This document shows positions 1 to 11,100 of a stretch of DNA of 64,000 nucleotides, piece by piece. The position numbers and the translations under genes are program-made. The DNA lies in contig JAKSZT010054324.1 of assembly GCA_026826555.1 (NCBI GenBank), forward strand, positions 5,425,569-5,489,568, in the 5' to 3' direction. Position 1 is the stretch's first letter, and every line of letters starts with the position of its first letter. The notes beneath the pieces were generated by a model. The model searched no databases and had not been told where the DNA came from. It worked only from the letters and a program-made list of their open reading frames with translations. This DNA is from Tolypeutes matacus (taxonomy: Eukaryota; Chordata; Mammalia; Cingulata; Chlamyphoridae).

Positions 1-140
1 ACTTTGGTGAGGGAAGTAACTTATGCTTTATGGCTTGGTAACTGTGGGCTTCTACCCCAAATAAATACCCTTTTGTATATGCCAACAGATTTCTGGTATT
101 TTGCATCTGCACTCCTTTGGCTGACTACTACATACACCTA
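1..140 (+). mobile_element. 3' end of LTR-like interspersed repeat (cut by window start)
   Basis: The sequence matches the last part of the fuller copy at 62962-63521: both read GACTTTGGTGAGGGAAGTAAC or close to it, then CCCCAAATAAATACCC, then a TTTTGCATC motif and a GGCTGACTA end. The AATAAA-like stretch and the CTGACTA end resemble MaLR/ERVL-type LTRs. The 5' part lies outside the window. The family name is not certain. Confidence 0.6.
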
Positions 141-189
141 GAGAAACAGAACAGTTTAAAAACATAATTAACATCTTTTTTTTTTGAAT

Positions 190-510
190 TTATAAATAAT
201 AGCAAACTGCTATAGGGGTATAGAAAAGTTTTGGTAACAGATTGTGGGGGTGGTGGCACAACATTGTGAATATGGTTAGCTCCACTGAATTATATATTAT
301 TATGTGATTAATGGAGGAAATATTGGGTTGTGTGTATGTTACAAGAATAAAAATTTTAAAAAACCATAGCACTGGACAAGATAAACAGTGAACCCTAAAC
401 TATGGACTATAGTTAATAGTATAATTATACTAATATTGTTTCATCAATTGTAACAAACTACCACACAAATGCAAAGTGTTAATAATAGGGAAAAATTATC
501 TTTCACTCTT
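190..510 (+). mobile_element. L1 3' UTR fragment (old, L1M-like)
   Basis: The text runs through phrases typical of mammalian L1 3' UTRs: GTGGCACAACATTGTGAATA, CTCCACTGAATTATA, AAACTATGGACTATAGTTAA, and TCATCAATTGTAACAAA followed by a TGTTAATAATAGGG motif. No ORF2 sequence is attached upstream. The related minus-strand copy at 3085-3300 carries the reverse of the same motifs. Confidence 0.65.
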
Positions 511-960
511 TTCTTGTATTGCAGAACAGGTTAACTAGGATTTATGTGTTCCTTTAAATTTTGGTAAATTTCACAGGTAGGACTCTCAGGAATTGGTGGA
601 TAGTTAATAGCTCTTTGAGAATTTTGCCTACTTATTTGATGACAGTGTATCTCTTTAGATTGCCTATTTCCTCTATGGTCAGTTTTGGAAATATATAGTT
701 TCCTAGAAAGTTTTCAAATTTGCATAGAGTTGAGCTAAGTAGATTTTTATGTAATTTAAATTGTCCCTCTGTGGTTTCCTTCACATTTTCATTTCTTATT
801 TTTTGAATTTTGGGGGGAAAAGGATTACTTAGTAGGTTAATTAGTGGCTTATCTTATTCATTCTTCTTTTAAAAATCACTAAGTTTTGGATTAAAACTGT
901 TTGTACCATTTTTGCTTGCTAATTTATTAATTCATACTTTATATATTTTCTTATTTCCTT

Positions 961-1055
961 TTTTTTTTTTTTTTTTTTTTTGAGGTACCAGAAATTGAAC
1001 CCAGGACCTCATACATGTGAAGCAGGTGCTCAACCACTTAGCTACACCCACTCCC
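961..1055 (-). mobile_element. DAS-type tRNA-derived SINE, single head
   Basis: A poly-T run (the reversed A tail) precedes a reversed tRNA-like head reading GAGGTACC, ATTGAACCCAGGACCTC (reversed B box) and CTCAACCACTTAGC (reversed A box). It is flanked by 11-bp direct repeats CTTATTTCCTT at 950-960 and 1056-1066. The right copy is followed by AAAT, as expected for L1-endonuclease priming (TT/AAAA) of a minus-strand insert. Confidence 0.85.
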
Positions 1056-1311
1056 CTTATTTCCTTAAATTATGTCTTCTTCAGGTTCATTTTGTTGTTC
1101 AATTTCAAACTTCTTGAATTAGATAATTAACTAATTTTCTTCATCTTTTATTAAGATAAAATATAAGAATATGAATGTTTGAGTCCTTTTTTGACTTTTT
1201 CCAAAGCTTTGATTGGTAGTGTTTTATCTTTATGTTCCAGATCTGCAAATTTGGTATTATTTTATCTAAGATCCAAGAGTTCTTTGAGAGATAATATTGT
1301 TGATTTATTTT

Positions 1312-1543
1312 TTATTTTATTATTATTATTTTTTTGAGGTGCCAGGGCCAGGAACTGAAACTGGGAGCTCATATGTGGGAAGCCAGCACTCAACCACTGA
1401 GCCACACTGGTTCCCCTGAATTGGTTTTTCTGTTCGTTTGCGGGCTGTTTTTTGTCTTTGCTTTTAGGAGGCACTTGGGACTGAACCCAGGACCTCCCAT
1501 GTGGGAAGCAGGTTCTCAACAGCTTGAGCCATATCTGCTCCCC
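1312..1543 (-). mobile_element. DAS-type SINE, dimeric (two tRNA-like heads)
   Basis: Two reversed heads lie in tandem. One reads GAACTGAAACTGGGAGCTC and CTCAACCACTGAGCC; the other reads GGACTGAACCCAGGACCTCC and TTGAGCCATATCTGCTCCCC. A T-rich linker separates them. Perfect 11-bp direct repeats TGATTTATTTT lie at 1301-1311 and 1544-1554, so both heads were inserted together as one dimer. Confidence 0.85.
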
Positions 1544-1982
1544 TGATTTATTTTAAACTTCCAGTTCATAGGTGTGCCATGACCTGTGGATGAGCTATCC
1601 TAAATTCATTTGCAATACCTTTTTTCCTTTGCCTTTCTTTACCATAAAGGCAGGAATGCTAATATACTCAAAAGTCCCAGTCTGTTTTGCAGCTATGAAT
1701 GGCCATATGACAGTTCTAGACAATTGCATATAAGGAAAAATCATCTGGAAAGGATTTTCATTTCCAAATAAATTTCAGGCATTGCAAGAAGAAAATTTGA
1801 CTCTTGTTTTTTTTCTTACTTGGTACTTGGACTTGGTGCTAGAGCTGTAATAGGCATTTTGTGACCATAAAGATGAAACCCCTTGCTAAAAATATTAAAG
1901 CAAAAACAGAGTCTGGGCCATGAATGAAATTCTTGAGCAACTGTACAAGTCCTTAACTTTTTATTATAAGAGTTACTTCCTA

Positions 1983-2265
1983 ATTGTTTCGGATTGAATC
2001 ATGCCTCCTACAAAGACATGTTCAAGTCTTAGTCCTGTATCCTATGGATGTGAACTCATTTGTAAATAGGACCTTCGAAAATCCTGTTAGTTAAGATGAG
2101 GCCAAACTGAATCAGAGTGGGCCTTAATGCCATATAACCAGAGTCCTTATAAACAGTGAAAATTTGTACACAGTGGTAGGAGACAGGAGACAGACACCTT
2201 ATGATAGAGGCAGCGACTGAGTTGTGGATTGCCAGCAAACCACCACCAGAACTACTGTATTTGCC
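1983..2265 (+). mobile_element. MLT1-like (ERVL-MaLR) LTR fragment
   Basis: The order of motifs is that of MLT1 LTRs: GGATGTGAACTCATTTGTAA, AATAGGACCTTCGAAAATCC, TTAAGATGAGGCCAAACTGA, GAGTGGGCCTTAATGCCATAT, CCAGAGTCCTTATAAACAG, then a GACACAG-like purine-rich part. The 3' third is missing. No target duplication was found. Confidence 0.65.
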
Positions 2266-2734
2266 TAATGGCTGTAGTAAAATTAAAAAAAAAATCATTC
2301 TGAACATGACCTTCTGTAAATGGTCCTTATACCTAAGTGGTTATATATCCTGTAAATTTTGCCTCAAAAATGTCTTTCACAATTTTTCCATTTTCTTCAT
2401 TCATCATTTGGGGCTTGGTTATCTTTAAGGGCCTTTGGCTTTCATGTCCTGTAAGGTAAGCATTGAGGAAATCAAATTTATATTAGTTCAGATAATAAAC
2501 TACCTGGTATATATCTTAGAGCAATAATCTCCAAAGAAGTTATGTATTACTCAGGGGATATGCAGGTATGCTAGGAACAGGTAGAAAAATCACAGGTCTT
2601 TTATTTACATTAATTTTTATCTCATCCTTTAAAAATTTATTCTCTTGTATATATTCTAAAATACTCTTAGTATAGTAAATGAAATACATATTGAGTTATA
2701 TGCTAACAAATGTTTTATAGCTCCTGGTAGAGTC

Positions 2735-2880
2735 AAACAATACTGCATTGGGAGGCAGAAATTTCAGTTATGGTGTTTATCATTTATTGTTTTGGACCTT
2801 AAGAATATTACTTAATCTCTTTAATACAATTTTTTTTTTCATGTAAAAACTGGGTGATAGAATGTACCCAAAAATGTGTT
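2735..2880 (+). mobile_element. MIR SINE fragment (degenerate)
   Basis: MIR core-like order: a TTCAGTTATGG segment, then GACCTTAAGAATATTACTTAATCTC (compare the MIR phrase for 'accttgggcaagttacttaa'), then CATGTAAAAACTGGGTGATAG (compare 'ctgtaaaatggggataa'). Heavily diverged. Confidence 0.45.
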
Positions 2881-3780
2881 TACTAAACTTGGCATTTTAT
2901 ACTTCAAGAGTCAATTCCACGGTTAGAAAAATTATTATTTCTAAACAATAATTTCTTTCATGTCTCTTGATTTTAGGGCCCAAAAGATTAATTACTTAAA
3001 TTATTTTACATTTTTAATTTGTTTTATCTTCTTAACTACTATCTTACCATTGAGGATTATTTTCTCAGATTTTTTGGGGGTGTCTATTTCTATTTTTTCT
3101 TTATTAGATAAGTTGTAGGTTTACAAAACAATCATGCATAAAAAACATGATTCCCACATACTATCCTATTATTAATACCTGCATTGTTGTGAAACATTTG
3201 TTACAATTGATGATAGCACATTTTTATAATTGTACTATTTGCTATAGTCCATAGTTTAACTTAGGATTCACTGTTTACGTATTGTAGTTCCATGGATTTT
3301 TTTTTTTTTTTTTTCATCTTAGAGGGAAAACTTTCAGACTTTCACCATTAAATAGGATGTTAGCTGTGGCTTTTCATATATGCCCTTTATCATGTTGATG
3401 AAATTTCCTTCTATTGCTAGTATTCTAATTTTTTTATAAGAAGTGTTGTTAGATTTTGTCAAATGCCTTTTCTGCATCAATAGAGAGGATCATGTGTGTG
3501 GGTTTTTTTTTTTTTTTGCCCTTCATTGTGTTAATGTAATGTATTGCATTAATTGATTTTCTTAGGCTGAACTAACCTTACATATCAGGGATAAATCCTA
3601 CTTGATCATGGTATATAATTCTTTTAATATGATGTTTTATTTGGTTTGCTAATATTTTGTTGAGGATTTTGCATCTATATTCATAAGAGATATTGGTCTG
3701 TAGCTTTCTTTGCTTGTGGTATCTTTATATGGTTTTGGTATATGGGTGTTGTTAGCTTCATTGAATGAATTAGGAAGTGT

Positions 3781-4192
3781 GATGATTAGGCTAATGTGTC
3801 AACTCAGCCTGGTAATGGAGCCCAGCTATTTGGTCACTGGGCTCATTGTAATATAAGGACATTTCATGGACTTTAAGGATCAGTGAGTTGACTGCATATA
3901 TGGCTGATTGCATCAACAGTTAATCGAGGAGATTCCCATCAGCAATGTGACATCTCATCCAATCAGTTGAAGACCTTAAAAGGAGATGTGATTTCAGCAT
4001 TCAGAAAGAGAATTCCCATTTCTTCTTCAGATAGCCAGTGTCTCCTGGGGAACTCATTGAGGCTCATAGCCTGCCCTATGGAATTTGGACTTGTACACCA
4101 CCCATGGTTGTGTGAGAAAATTTTATAAAATCTCATACTATTTGAAGATATCTCCTGTCGATTCTGCTTTCCTAGAGAACCCTGACTAATAG
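3781..4192 (-). mobile_element. Solo LTR, MLT2-like (ERVL), inserted in the L1
   Basis: The plus strand reads GATGATTAGGCTAATGTGTC, CATCCAATCAGTTGAAG, TCCTGTCGATTCTGCTTTCC and AGAACCCTGACTAAT, which is an MLT2-type LTR in reverse. Flanking 5-bp repeats AGTGT (3776-3780 and 4193-4197) fit the ERVL integrase duplication length. L1 ORF2 text continues on both sides. No internal ERV sequence is present, so this is a solo LTR left by LTR-LTR recombination. Confidence 0.75.
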
Positions 4193-4399
4193 AGTGTTAC
4201 CTCCTCTTCAATTTTTGGAAGAGTTGGAGCAGAACTGGAGTTAAGTCATGTTCAAATATTTGGTAATTACTGATGTACAGTTGTTCATAGTATCCTATTA
4301 TATTCCTTTTTTATTTCAGCAGGGTCAATAGTAATGGACCCCTTTCCCTTTCTTATTTTTGTTATTTTTATCCTCTCTCTTGTTTTCTTTGTCAGTTCA

Positions 4400-4800
4400 C
4401 CTAAAGGTGTGTCAATTTTATTGATCTTTTTAAAGAACCAACTTTTGTGAGGTTTTTTTTTTTTTTGATTCTCTGTATTTTTTTTTCTTTTACCTGTATT
4501 TCATCGATATCCATTCTAATCTTTGTTATTGCCTTCCTTCTGCTTGCTTTGGGTTTAGTTTGCTCTTCTTTTTCTACTTCTTCCAATGTTGAAATTATTT
4601 ATCTGATCTGAGGTCTATCTTTTTTTTATATAAGCATTTAGAGCTATAAATTTCCCTCTCAGCACTGCCTTCACTGCATCCCATACATTTTGGAATGTGG
4701 TATTTTCTTTTTCAATTGTCCCAAGCTGTTTTATAATTTCACTTATGATTTCCTCTTTAAGCCAACGGTTGTTTAAGAGTATGGTGTTTAATTTCCACAT
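4400..4800 (-). pseudogene. L1 ORF2 remnant (endonuclease-RT linker region)
   Basis: Minus-strand translation around 4800-4615 gives KLNTILLNN, ENTTFQNVWDAVKAV and RGKFIALNAYIKK, the conserved stretch between the endonuclease and reverse-transcriptase domains of L1 ORF2p. A frame break at 4614 joins a second lysine-rich piece (4586-4401). This part sits directly right of the LTR insertion. Non-functional. Confidence 0.75.
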
Positions 4801-6017
4801 ATTATAAATTTTCCATTTCTCCCTCTGTTATTGATTTATGGCTTTATTCTGTTGTTGGAGAATATGTATTGTATGATTTTAATATTTTTAAATTTGTTGA
4901 GACTTGTTTTATGACCTAACATACAGTCTATCCTGGAGAATGATCCATGTGCATTCAAGAAGAATGTGTATTTTGTTTTTGTTGGGTAAAATGTTCTATA
5001 TTTGTGTTAGGTCAAGTTGGTTTAGAGTATCATTCAAGTCTTGTAAATTTCCTTATCAGTATTTTGACCAGATGTTCTATACATTATTGAAAGTGGTGTA
5101 TTAAAGTCTTTTACTATTAATGTAGAAACTTCAATTTCTCCCTTCTAATCTGTCAGTATTTGGTTCAAATAATTTGGGGAATTCCTGGTATGTACATATA
5201 TGTTTATAATTATTGCCTCTTTCTTTAGAACTATCTCCTTTATCTTTATATAATGACCTTCTTTGTCCCTCATAATTGTTTTTGACTTAAAGTCTGTTTT
5301 TTTTCTGATATCAATATAGCTTCCCCAGCTCTCTTTTGATTACTATTTGCATGGTATATTTTTTCCATTCTTTCACTTCCAATCTACTTGTATCTTTGAA
5401 TTCAGGGCATGCCTCTTGCAGACAGAATATATTTTAGTCATGCTTTTTTATCCATTCATTTTTATTCAAACTTTTGACTGGAGAGTTTAATCTATCTACA
5501 TTTAAAGTCACTACTTTAAATGTAGGAATTTCTTCTGCCATTTTGCTATTTAGCATTTGTATGTCTTATACATTTTTTTTGCTCCTAAATTCTTTTGTTA
5601 ATGTCTCCTTTTATATTTATTTGATTTTTTGAATAGTACCATATTGAGTGCCTTCTGTCTTCTATCTGGATATATTTTTCATCTGTTTTCCTTGTGGTAT
5701 CATGGGGTTAAATTTAACATCCCAAATATATAACAATCATATTTGGTTTGATATCAACTTAACTTCAATAATATGCATATATAGTTTTCCTATACCCTTC
5801 TGTCCCTCCAGTTTTTTTGGAACTTGTTTCCACTTATATCTTTCTACATTGTATATCAAAAATTATGGATTTAGCATTACATTTTATGCATTTACATTTT
5901 AGCACCTGTAGGAAATAAGAAGTGGAGTTCTACTGCAATAATACTGACATTTATAATTACCCAGATGGTTACCTTTACCACAGGTCTTTATTACTTTATC
6001 CTGCTTTGAACCACTGT

Positions 6018-6380
6018 CTAATTGGCATTCCTTTCAGTCTGAAGAATTCTCTTTAGCATTGCTTGTAGGGCAGGTCTTGTGGTAATGAACTCCCTCAGCT
6101 TTTGTAAATCTGTGAATGTCTTAATCTCCCCTTCATTTTTGAAAGAAAGTGTTGCCAGATATAAAGTTCTTTGTTGGCAGTTGTTTTCTTTCAACACTTT
6201 AAATATTTCAACTGACTGCCTTCTTACCTTCATGGTCTCTGATGACAAATTGGCACTCAATCTAATTGAGACTGACTTATATGTAACATATTGCTTTTCT
6301 CTTGCAACTTTCATAACTCTCTCCTTGTCCTTTGCATTTGATAGTGTGATCATTATATAATGGAGTGTATTTTTCTTCAT
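6018..6380 (-). pseudogene. L1 ORF1p C-terminal domain, uninterrupted for 120 codons
   Basis: This is a relic of the L1 RNA-binding chaperone ORF1p, which in active elements coats L1 RNA in the ribonucleoprotein. The minus-strand frame reads KDKERVMKVAREKQYVTYK, then SIRLSANLSSETMKVRRQ, IFKVLKE, LSFKNEGEIKTF, LQKLREFITTRPALQ and MLKRILQ. This is the family's conserved C-terminal domain in the right order. The first Met shown is internal: the coiled coil and RRM parts lie to the right (up to about 7280) and are broken by stops and a retroposon. It lacks the full-length frame and is not a gene. Confidence 0.85.
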
Positions 6381-6749
6381 GTTTACCTTGTTTAGTGTTC
6401 CCTAGGCATCTTGTATATGTATATTCACATCTTTTGCTAAGTTTGAGAAGTTCTCTGTCATTTTTTGAATGCTCCTTCTGCCTCTTACTCTCTTTCTTCT
6501 CCTTTTGGGAATCTCATAATGCACATATTTGGTATGCTTGATAGTGTTCTTGGGTATCTTAGGCTATTTTTACCTTTTTTTTTAAGTCTTTTTCTTTCTG
6601 CCCCTTAGCCCGACTCATTTCAAATGCCTTGTCTTCAAGTTCACTGATTCTTTCTCCTGCCAGCTCCAATTAGCTCTTGAAACCTCCTGGGAATTTTTCA
6701 TTTTAGTTATTGTGGTCTTCAACTCCAGTAGTTCTACTTGGTTTCTTTT

Positions 6750-7027
6750 TTTTTTTTTTTTTTTTTTTTTTGGTCGGGGGAAGAAAAAGAAGAGAGAGCG
6801 AGAGAGCTTTATTGGGGAGGTGCAACGTATTGTAGGAAAAGGGGCGGTCCTCTAGCCAGGGGTGGAAGATTGCTATAGGGTGGCTCGTTGTTGCTAGGGC
6901 AGGAGGGCAGAATTGGGAACGGTAGGGGGTGAAGCAAGGTTGTCCAAATAAGGCAATAACTGGGGCGAGAGCTCTGATTGGTGAGGAGGAACAAGGAAGT
7001 GGGAGAGAGGGAAGGGGGGAACGGGGG
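6750..7027 (-). mobile_element. Polyadenylated LTR-like transcript retroposed by L1 machinery
   Basis: A poly-T head of about 23 bases is followed by GC-richer sequence unlike its surroundings. Read on the minus strand it has a CCAATCAGAGCTCTCGCCCC stretch (CCAAT box-like) and ends CCCAATAAAGCTCTCTCGC, a poly(A) signal about 25-30 bases before the A tail. That spacing fits cleavage at the end of a retroviral R region. Perfect 14-bp direct repeats ACTTGGTTTCTTTT flank it (6736-6749 and 7028-7041), and the right copy is followed by AAAT, the mark of L1 endonuclease. A retroviral integrase would leave 4-6 bp. It could instead be the 3' end of another unknown transcript. It splits the L1 ORF1 region. 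Confidence 0.65.
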
Positions 7028-8325
7028 ACTTGGTTTCTTTTAAATTTCTTTCTTTTTACTAAGATTCTCATATTCATCATTCCTTGTTTTTCTAATATCC
7101 TTTAGTTCTTTCTTTGTATTTTACTTTATCTCCTTGAGCATTTCTAAGATCATTTTTTTTAAAGGCTTTGTTTGGTATGTTCACATTCTGATCTTCTTCG
7201 TTGGTATTTTCTAGATGTTTATCCTCTTCCTTTGGATGAGCCATTTCCCATTTCTTTGTACTCTTTTCTTGCACACTGTACATTTTAATATTTAAAAATG
7301 TTAACTCTGGGGTTTATACCCTAAGATCTCTGTTTCTTGATTTTGTAAACATCTGATGATAAGACAGATATTCTTGAGCTTCAGCCATCCCATTGGAAAG
7401 GTCTGCCCAAGGCAAATGCAGTGTGCAGAACCCTATATTCCCTATATTTCTGGGCCTATGTCTCGTCCTGTATGTTTGCTTGTTAGTTGTTTTGGAGTTC
7501 CTCTGTTTACCGGAGTTTAGTTGTCCCTTTGTTTCCCAGGAGATATATGTCCCTCTCCTAGGTGTTTGAAGCTGGCAAGGCTTTGCCCCAGATTGTCCAT
7601 CTCTATAGTCTCTTATCCTTCTTTTGTTGTCTCAAACTGCTTTTGTCTGGAAGGCAAATTCTGGGAGGAAGGGCACACTAAAAAGAACTTTCCTAAGTAA
7701 GTCTTTCTCAGCCAAAACAGGGCTGGGGACCCAAGAAGGGGCTGCAAACAACTCCAAAGTGTACTGGGAAGAGGATCAGGAAGGGTGCCAAGAGTTTCTC
7801 CAATTGCTCACCAAAACTGAACTTTCTTGGCCTTCCAGCAAATGCAGCCCTTCAATTAACTCTCCCCCATAGCCCTGAAGAAGCACGATATCTTTAAGTC
7901 TCCTCTACCATTACCTTTGTTTGGGGTGATTTGAAACAATTGTTACCCTCAGAGCCTGTCTGCAGTGTTTCAAAGTCACTAATCAAAAGCTGTGATCTGT
8001 GATTGGCTTTTTTGGGAGGAAGAGAATTTTCATATCCCTTTCTGTTACCAGAAAACTAGCCAGGGTCTGAACCCCATGGCAACCTGCCACAGGAATGGGT
8101 TATGGGTACTGTAGCTGCAATGAAGAGAGAGCAATTTACTGTTATTTTCCATAATTTATCAGTGTCTTCCTCCCACTCTTCCTGGTTGCTGTACAATGTC
8201 TGGATGGTCTCTAGAGTTTCAAAATAGTTGTTTCAGGTAGTTCCTGTCTGTTTAATAGATGTTTTGGCATAAGGACTTAGTTCTGGAGCTCCCTGGTACA
8301 CCGTCTTCCCCAATCCTCTCTCATG

Positions 8326-8869
8326 TCATCTGTTATATTTCCTTACTTAAGCTTTTATATATTTCAAGTGAGATCCCAGGGCAGGTTTGTATCTATTAAG
8401 AATAAGAAACCTATCAAATTAAACAGCAAATCCAAAAAGCTGTATTACTGAATTTATGTGCTTCACAACATTTTCTGAGAAGAATAAAAGCACTTTTATG
8501 CTTTTAATAAGGTACATTGAATAATACTAATAATTTTAAGACTCAAAAATATCTGACTGTGAAGTTGATTATGTACTCAAGCAGAAAGCTATAATCAAAA
8601 AGGCCTCTGAATCTACTTTTCTTTCACAATGTTTTTTCCCCATATTATTGATGCAAAAGTTGAATTTCTTAAAAAATACAAAATAATTGGATCTGAGTGT
8701 TTTCTTGAACTAAAAAGAAATTTTCACATATTTACTAAACCACATATTTATTTCTTGATCAAATAAATTCCTATGGATTATTCTTGTGAAACTGAGGTTA
8801 AGCAGCATAAAAAGACAGTTAAATGAAAACAAAATATGCAAGACATAATTACCAGATAGCATACACTGC
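8326..8869. other. No feature recognised
   Basis: AT-rich sequence with no repeat family, coding signal or low-complexity block that I recognise. Confidence 0.5.
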
Positions 8870-9320
8870 TCTCAAGATCCATTCTCAATCCTTCTCAACT
8901 TTTTCTGTATTTACCACATCGTTGATCTCCCTTTCTTCTTGGGTTCCAGGACAAGTTTGGCTTCTGGTTGGAGTTGGCTTTTGGGAATTTCTAGCAGAAG
9001 ATCAGAGGGAAGAAGTGAGTTAGATGTGGGTTTGCCATGGGCAGGATGCAACCCTCTACCTAATGCCAGAGCTCCTGTTAGGCTGCTCTTTCTAAAGAGC
9101 CCTCTCTGTCTTCAGGTTCTCACAAAGGCTCTCACTCCTCATGACTTCTGGCCACGGGATGGTGAAGTTCTCCACCTCAGGTGACGCTAACTTCAGGGCA
9201 CTGTACTAGCTCTCTCTTCTGGTTTCTCTAAACCTTACCCAATTCTTTGTAAATAGTACTTTATTAAATTGTTTTTAAATTGCCTATCTTGAGTGGACCA
9301 CAATTGAATCAATATAAAAA
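8870..9320 (+). mobile_element. Possible old LTR or other MER-type repeat
   Basis: Segments CTTCTTGGGTTCCAGGA, CTCACTCCTCATGACTTCTG, CTTTGTAAATAGTACTTTATT and CCTATCTTGAGTGGACCA resemble the 3' half of an old mammalian LTR-like repeat (TTTGTAAATAGT then TTATTAAA). The assignment is tentative. The small reading frames here (for example 8939-9184) show no family resemblance. Confidence 0.3.
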
Positions 9321-10149
9321 CAGTGACTTTTGATATTTATTGTTATGCTTTAATTTTTATTTAATACATTTTGAAGATTCCATTAAAACCAGGATATATC
9401 TCAAATATTTCACCTTCCTCAATTAACCTAGTATTATTCTCTGAGTTATTTAACTACTTTAAACGTTGGTTAATTCAAAATATATATAACTCAAAACTAG
9501 GTTTTGAAATTTAGAAAAATACTAAATATCTATTACTTAGATTTATTTGTATGGAAATCATATTGGATACAAAGAGAGAAAGCATGCAAGATACAATTCT
9601 GAAAGAGGAGTGAAAGATACACTAGAGAATTTTCTATTTCTAAAGTTAGATTTGACTAAGTAAAATTGTTTTAAGTCAGTTCTGAAGATTTCTGTTTTTC
9701 TTTTTGCTATATGTCTTGAACTGAGAATTTTAGGATAAGTGAATTAATATAGATTATGCCTACGTAGAGTTGCAAATGTCATAATTTTTAAGTGGTGACG
9801 ATAATGTGTGTACGGTAGAGGGAAGGGGAAGATGGATGTTATGAAACTAGGATTTCTGTTTTGTGGAAAAACAGATATTAAAAAGAAATATTCAGAAACA
9901 CTTACCTATCTTTGTATCTCAAGCACAAAATTGTGACAGTGAATTTGATGAGAAAGAGTTCCTGGATCCTCTGTTTAGTGAGGACAAACTATTTACTTGT
10001 CTGCTAGATATGGATTAGAAGGATGCTGGCAAAAAGAGGGGATGAGGTTAAAGTAAGTTTGCACAAGAAGGGGAGACTGGATTTTTGTGGCATTCTCATA
10101 GGATTTTCTCTCTAAACTGTAGTCAGAAAAACTAAGTTGAGCTCAAGAT
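9321..10149. other. No feature recognised
   Basis: Single-copy-looking AT-rich DNA. I see no repeat family or coding signal. Confidence 0.5.
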
Positions 10150-10250
10150 CTTTACCTATAGCATATTAATATCAACTTATCGGATTGTTGGGAGAATCAA
10201 ATGAGATGAGTGTACATGAAAGTTCATTGAAAATCTTAAACTCCCCCAAA
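10150..10250 (+). mobile_element. MIR fragment (weak)
   Basis: GGATTGTTGGGAGAATCAAAT and GAGATGAGTGTACATGAAAG parallel the MIR phrase for 'gggttgttgtgaggattaaatgag...catgtaaag'. Only the 3' half of the core is visible. Confidence 0.45.
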
Positions 10251-10358
10251 ATATGGATTTGGCAAAGCTAAAGGCAATGATATTATGATAACTTTTATTA
10301 AAATTGAATTTTAAATGATATGAGGAATGACCCTTATTGTAAAGCTTAAAAATAACTG

Positions 10359-10457
10359 GTTATGGCAGAACGAGTGTAGCTCAGTGGTTGAATGTCTTCT
10401 TCACATGTATGAGCTCCCAGGTTCAATCCCCAGTACCTCCTAAAAAAATAAAAATAA
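10359..10457 (+). mobile_element. DAS-type SINE, single head
   Basis: The head reads GAGTGTAGCTCAGTGGTTGA (A box) and CCAGGTTCAATCCCC (B box), followed by CCTCC and an AAATAAAAATAAA-type tail. Direct repeats AAAAATAACTG-like flank it (AAAAATAACTG at 10348-10358 and 10458-10468). Confidence 0.8.
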
Positions 10458-10469
10458 AAAAATAACTGT

Positions 10470-10959
10470 TTGTGTCTCAATATGAACAAAGCAATTAATC
10501 TAAAATGTCAAAGGAGATTAAATAATAACCTGAGTGTTATATGTTATAAAATTTATGGAAATACTCTTTCACTGTATATATTCAACATTCACCAAAGAAT
10601 CCTAAATTCAATTTCTTTTAACTCCTCCAGCCCTACACATCTTACTTCTTATATCAAGTAATTTTTATGTGAACTATTTTTTGTACAGCATTTTTGCCAC
10701 TTGAAAGTAAGTCCTTCATGATGAGGATTATTTGCTCTATTGATCTACATGGATATAGATGGAGCTTAAAGATACTTGACATGTAATTTTTGAGCATTGA
10801 TGTCTTTTCTCTGCTGTCGTAAACAAGGAAAGGAACAGCCTAATTCACCCAGTAGCTTGTTTGTAGTTTTATGGAGAACTGGGTACAGTGAAAATATATA
10901 TAAGAGGTGAGAAATTTAAAAATAATCCATTATTCTATTAACAAAACTAGCAATCATTC
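10470..10959. other. No firm feature; possible L2 tail at 10700-10800
   Basis: Mostly unassigned. GTCCTTCATGATGAGGATTA and the following bases at about 10700-10760 faintly resemble the L2 phrase for 'ctccttgagggcaggga', too weak for a separate entry. Confidence 0.35.
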
Positions 10960-11100
10960 TTTTTGTAGCATAAATTAAGCTGCTCTGTTCCAGGCACTTT
11001 GCTATATGCTGGAGAGAAATTGATTAGTATCACAAACGCAGTCTAGCCATTGCCTTGGGAAGCTTACAAAGAATTGAAAGGAGATAAATAGTAACTATAT
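10960..11100 (-). mobile_element. L2 3'-end fragment (weak)
   Basis: CCAGGCACTTTGCTATATGCTGG, a GAAGCTTACAAAGAATTG segment and the order of spacing match the reversed 3' end of L2 (compare 'ccaggcactgtgctaggtgctgg ... ggagcttaca'). Confidence 0.5.

Larger units (their letters stand above)
530..1600 (-). mobile_element. Old L1 ORF2 fragment with two nested SINE insertions
   Basis: The T-rich plus strand reads like reversed ancient L1 ORF2 (long pyrimidine-rich runs with phrases such as TCATTTCTTATTTTTTGAAT and TTCAGGTTCATTTTGTTGTT). Reading frames are destroyed by stops and indels. SINEs at 961-1055 and 1312-1543 interrupt it; outside them the sequence character is continuous. The fragment is highly diverged, so the limits are approximate. 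Confidence 0.45.
3085..8325 (-). mobile_element. Long old L1 element, broken by a solo LTR and a retroposon
   Basis: Reading leftward on the minus strand, the order is 5' UTR-like sequence (8325 to about 7300), ORF1 region (about 7280-5950), a short inter-ORF part, ORF2 endonuclease and linker (about 5520-4200), ORF2 reverse-transcriptase remnants (3775-3320) and a 3' UTR (3300-3085). It retains almost full L1 order, but ORF2 is far shorter than the usual 3.8 kb, so the C-terminal part is deleted. The left end reads CTTTATTAGATAAGTTG and CAAAACAATCATGCAT, the reverse of L1M 3' UTR text. The right end, ACACCGTCTTCCCC, is the reverse of an L1 5' start. All frames carry stops, so the element is dead. 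It hosts an LTR (3781-4192) and a polyadenylated retroposon (6750-7027). Confidence 0.75.

Noticed and set aside
6703..7080. 125-codon minus-strand frame rich in Pro, Ser and Lys
   Set aside because: It runs across the LTR-like retroposon and its poly-A tail (the Lys run), so it is an insertion artefact.
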